A stretch of DNA of 33,568 nt from positions 1-33,568 of the forward strand of contig JAFDDH010000002.1 of the NCBI GenBank assembly GCA_019310975.1, written 5' to 3'. This stretch comes from Deltaproteobacteria bacterium (lineage in GTDB: Bacteria; Myxococcota_A; UBA9160; UBA4427). The notes beneath the pieces were generated by a model. That model saw only the letters and a program-made list of their open reading frames with translations. It was not told the origin of the DNA and searched no databases. Positions 33,348 through 33,568 of the stretch are shown piece after piece. The translations under genes were made by a program, and so were the position numbers. Numbering within the stretch: position 1 is the first letter of the stretch; every line of letters starts with the position of its first letter.

Positions 33348-33568
33348 CTACACCTGGAAGATCCTCTCGTCCGGTAGTCGGATGGCCGTGAGTGGGCCGC
33401 CGTAGACGGCTCCGGTGTCGATCCCGATGCTGAAGGGCGCGTTCCAGCGCACCGAAAGGTCCTCGCTCGGCGTGTGGCCGTAGATCAGCGTCACGCCCAT
33501 GCGGTGGGGCAGGTCGCACGTGACGCGACTCCAGAGCAGGTCCTCGGGGCGGCTGCTGCGCAGCGCGT
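33348..33568 (-). CDS. metallophosphoesterase (calcineurin/ApaH-like), C-terminal part
   Basis: Only the last 73 residues are in the window; the 5' end lies beyond the right edge. Visible motifs are IYGHTP, holding the metal-binding GH of calcineurin-like phosphoesterases, and IGIDTGAVYGGPLTAIRLP, the usual closing segment of serine/threonine protein phosphatase (PrpA-like) and ApaH-type enzymes. RPEDLLWSR upstream fits the same group. The stop is TAG at 33348-33350. Whether it is a protein phosphatase or a diadenosine tetraphosphatase cannot be decided from this part. Confidence 0.85.
   Translation of the reverse strand, partial: ALRSSRPEDLLWSRVTCDLPHRMGVTLIYGHTPSEDLSVRWNAPFSIGIDTGAVYGGPLTAIRLPDERIFQV

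Overview
The window is GC-rich DNA from a Gram-negative (diderm) bacterium. The evidence is a complete System I cytochrome c maturation cluster (ccmE, F, A, B, C, D), a lipobox-bearing multiheme cytochrome, a PEP-CTERM sorting signal, a LysM-bearing MltD-type lytic transglycosylase and E. coli-type PlsB. A cofDCE operon for coenzyme F420 is unusual in diderms. Together with the Cys-type CcmE and the multiheme cytochrome it suggests a lineage of the former Deltaproteobacteria (Myxococcota, Desulfobacterota or Binatota-like), but no rRNA or other decisive marker is present. GTG and TTG starts and 4-base start/stop overlaps are frequent, so several starts were set from overlap and Shine-Dalgarno evidence.

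Layout. 1-5406 (minus strand): a truncated multiheme lipoprotein cytochrome, a gene-free stretch of about 0.7 kb ending in a large hairpin, a PEP-CTERM protein with a lamin-tail-like domain, and an exported propeller-like protein whose signal peptide contains a minisatellite. 5593-8475 (plus): cofD-cofC-cofE, translationally coupled, then a small secreted protein of unknown function. 8534-10305 (minus): a PLP aminotransferase coupled to the GTPase engB. 10396-17304 (plus): promoter candidate, ccmE, ccmF, an unusual membrane protein (periplasmic carboxypeptidase-regulatory-like domain, one TM, CcmI-like helix, zinc ribbon), ccmA, ccmB, ccmC, a possible 19-codon bridging ORF, and a 33-aa ccmD. 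17305-17782: a gene-free leader with a promoter-like element and a 4 x 10-bp tandem repeat. 17783-20297 (plus): a zinc-ribbon protein, ilvA, a 19-bp minisatellite that contains the ilvA stop codon, and a 54-aa ORF.

20323-23718 (minus): hisI-hisG-nudix-M20 peptidase, tightly packed. 23876-28774 (minus): biotinyl carrier protein and GNAT acetyltransferase, then an SDR dehydrogenase, then plsB. 28972-32961 (plus): ffh and an mltD-like transglycosylase. 32983-33568 (minus): a small superinfection-immunity-like membrane protein and the 3' end of a calcineurin-type phosphoesterase.

Functionally, the ccm cluster supplies the heme-attachment machinery needed by the multiheme cytochrome at the left end. 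The most interesting candidate for a little-described component is the protein at 13175-15034 inside the ccm operon. The other signals worth following are the CcmE active-site variant, the F420 operon with its secreted follower gene, and three separate minisatellites placed at gene boundaries or inside a signal peptide.
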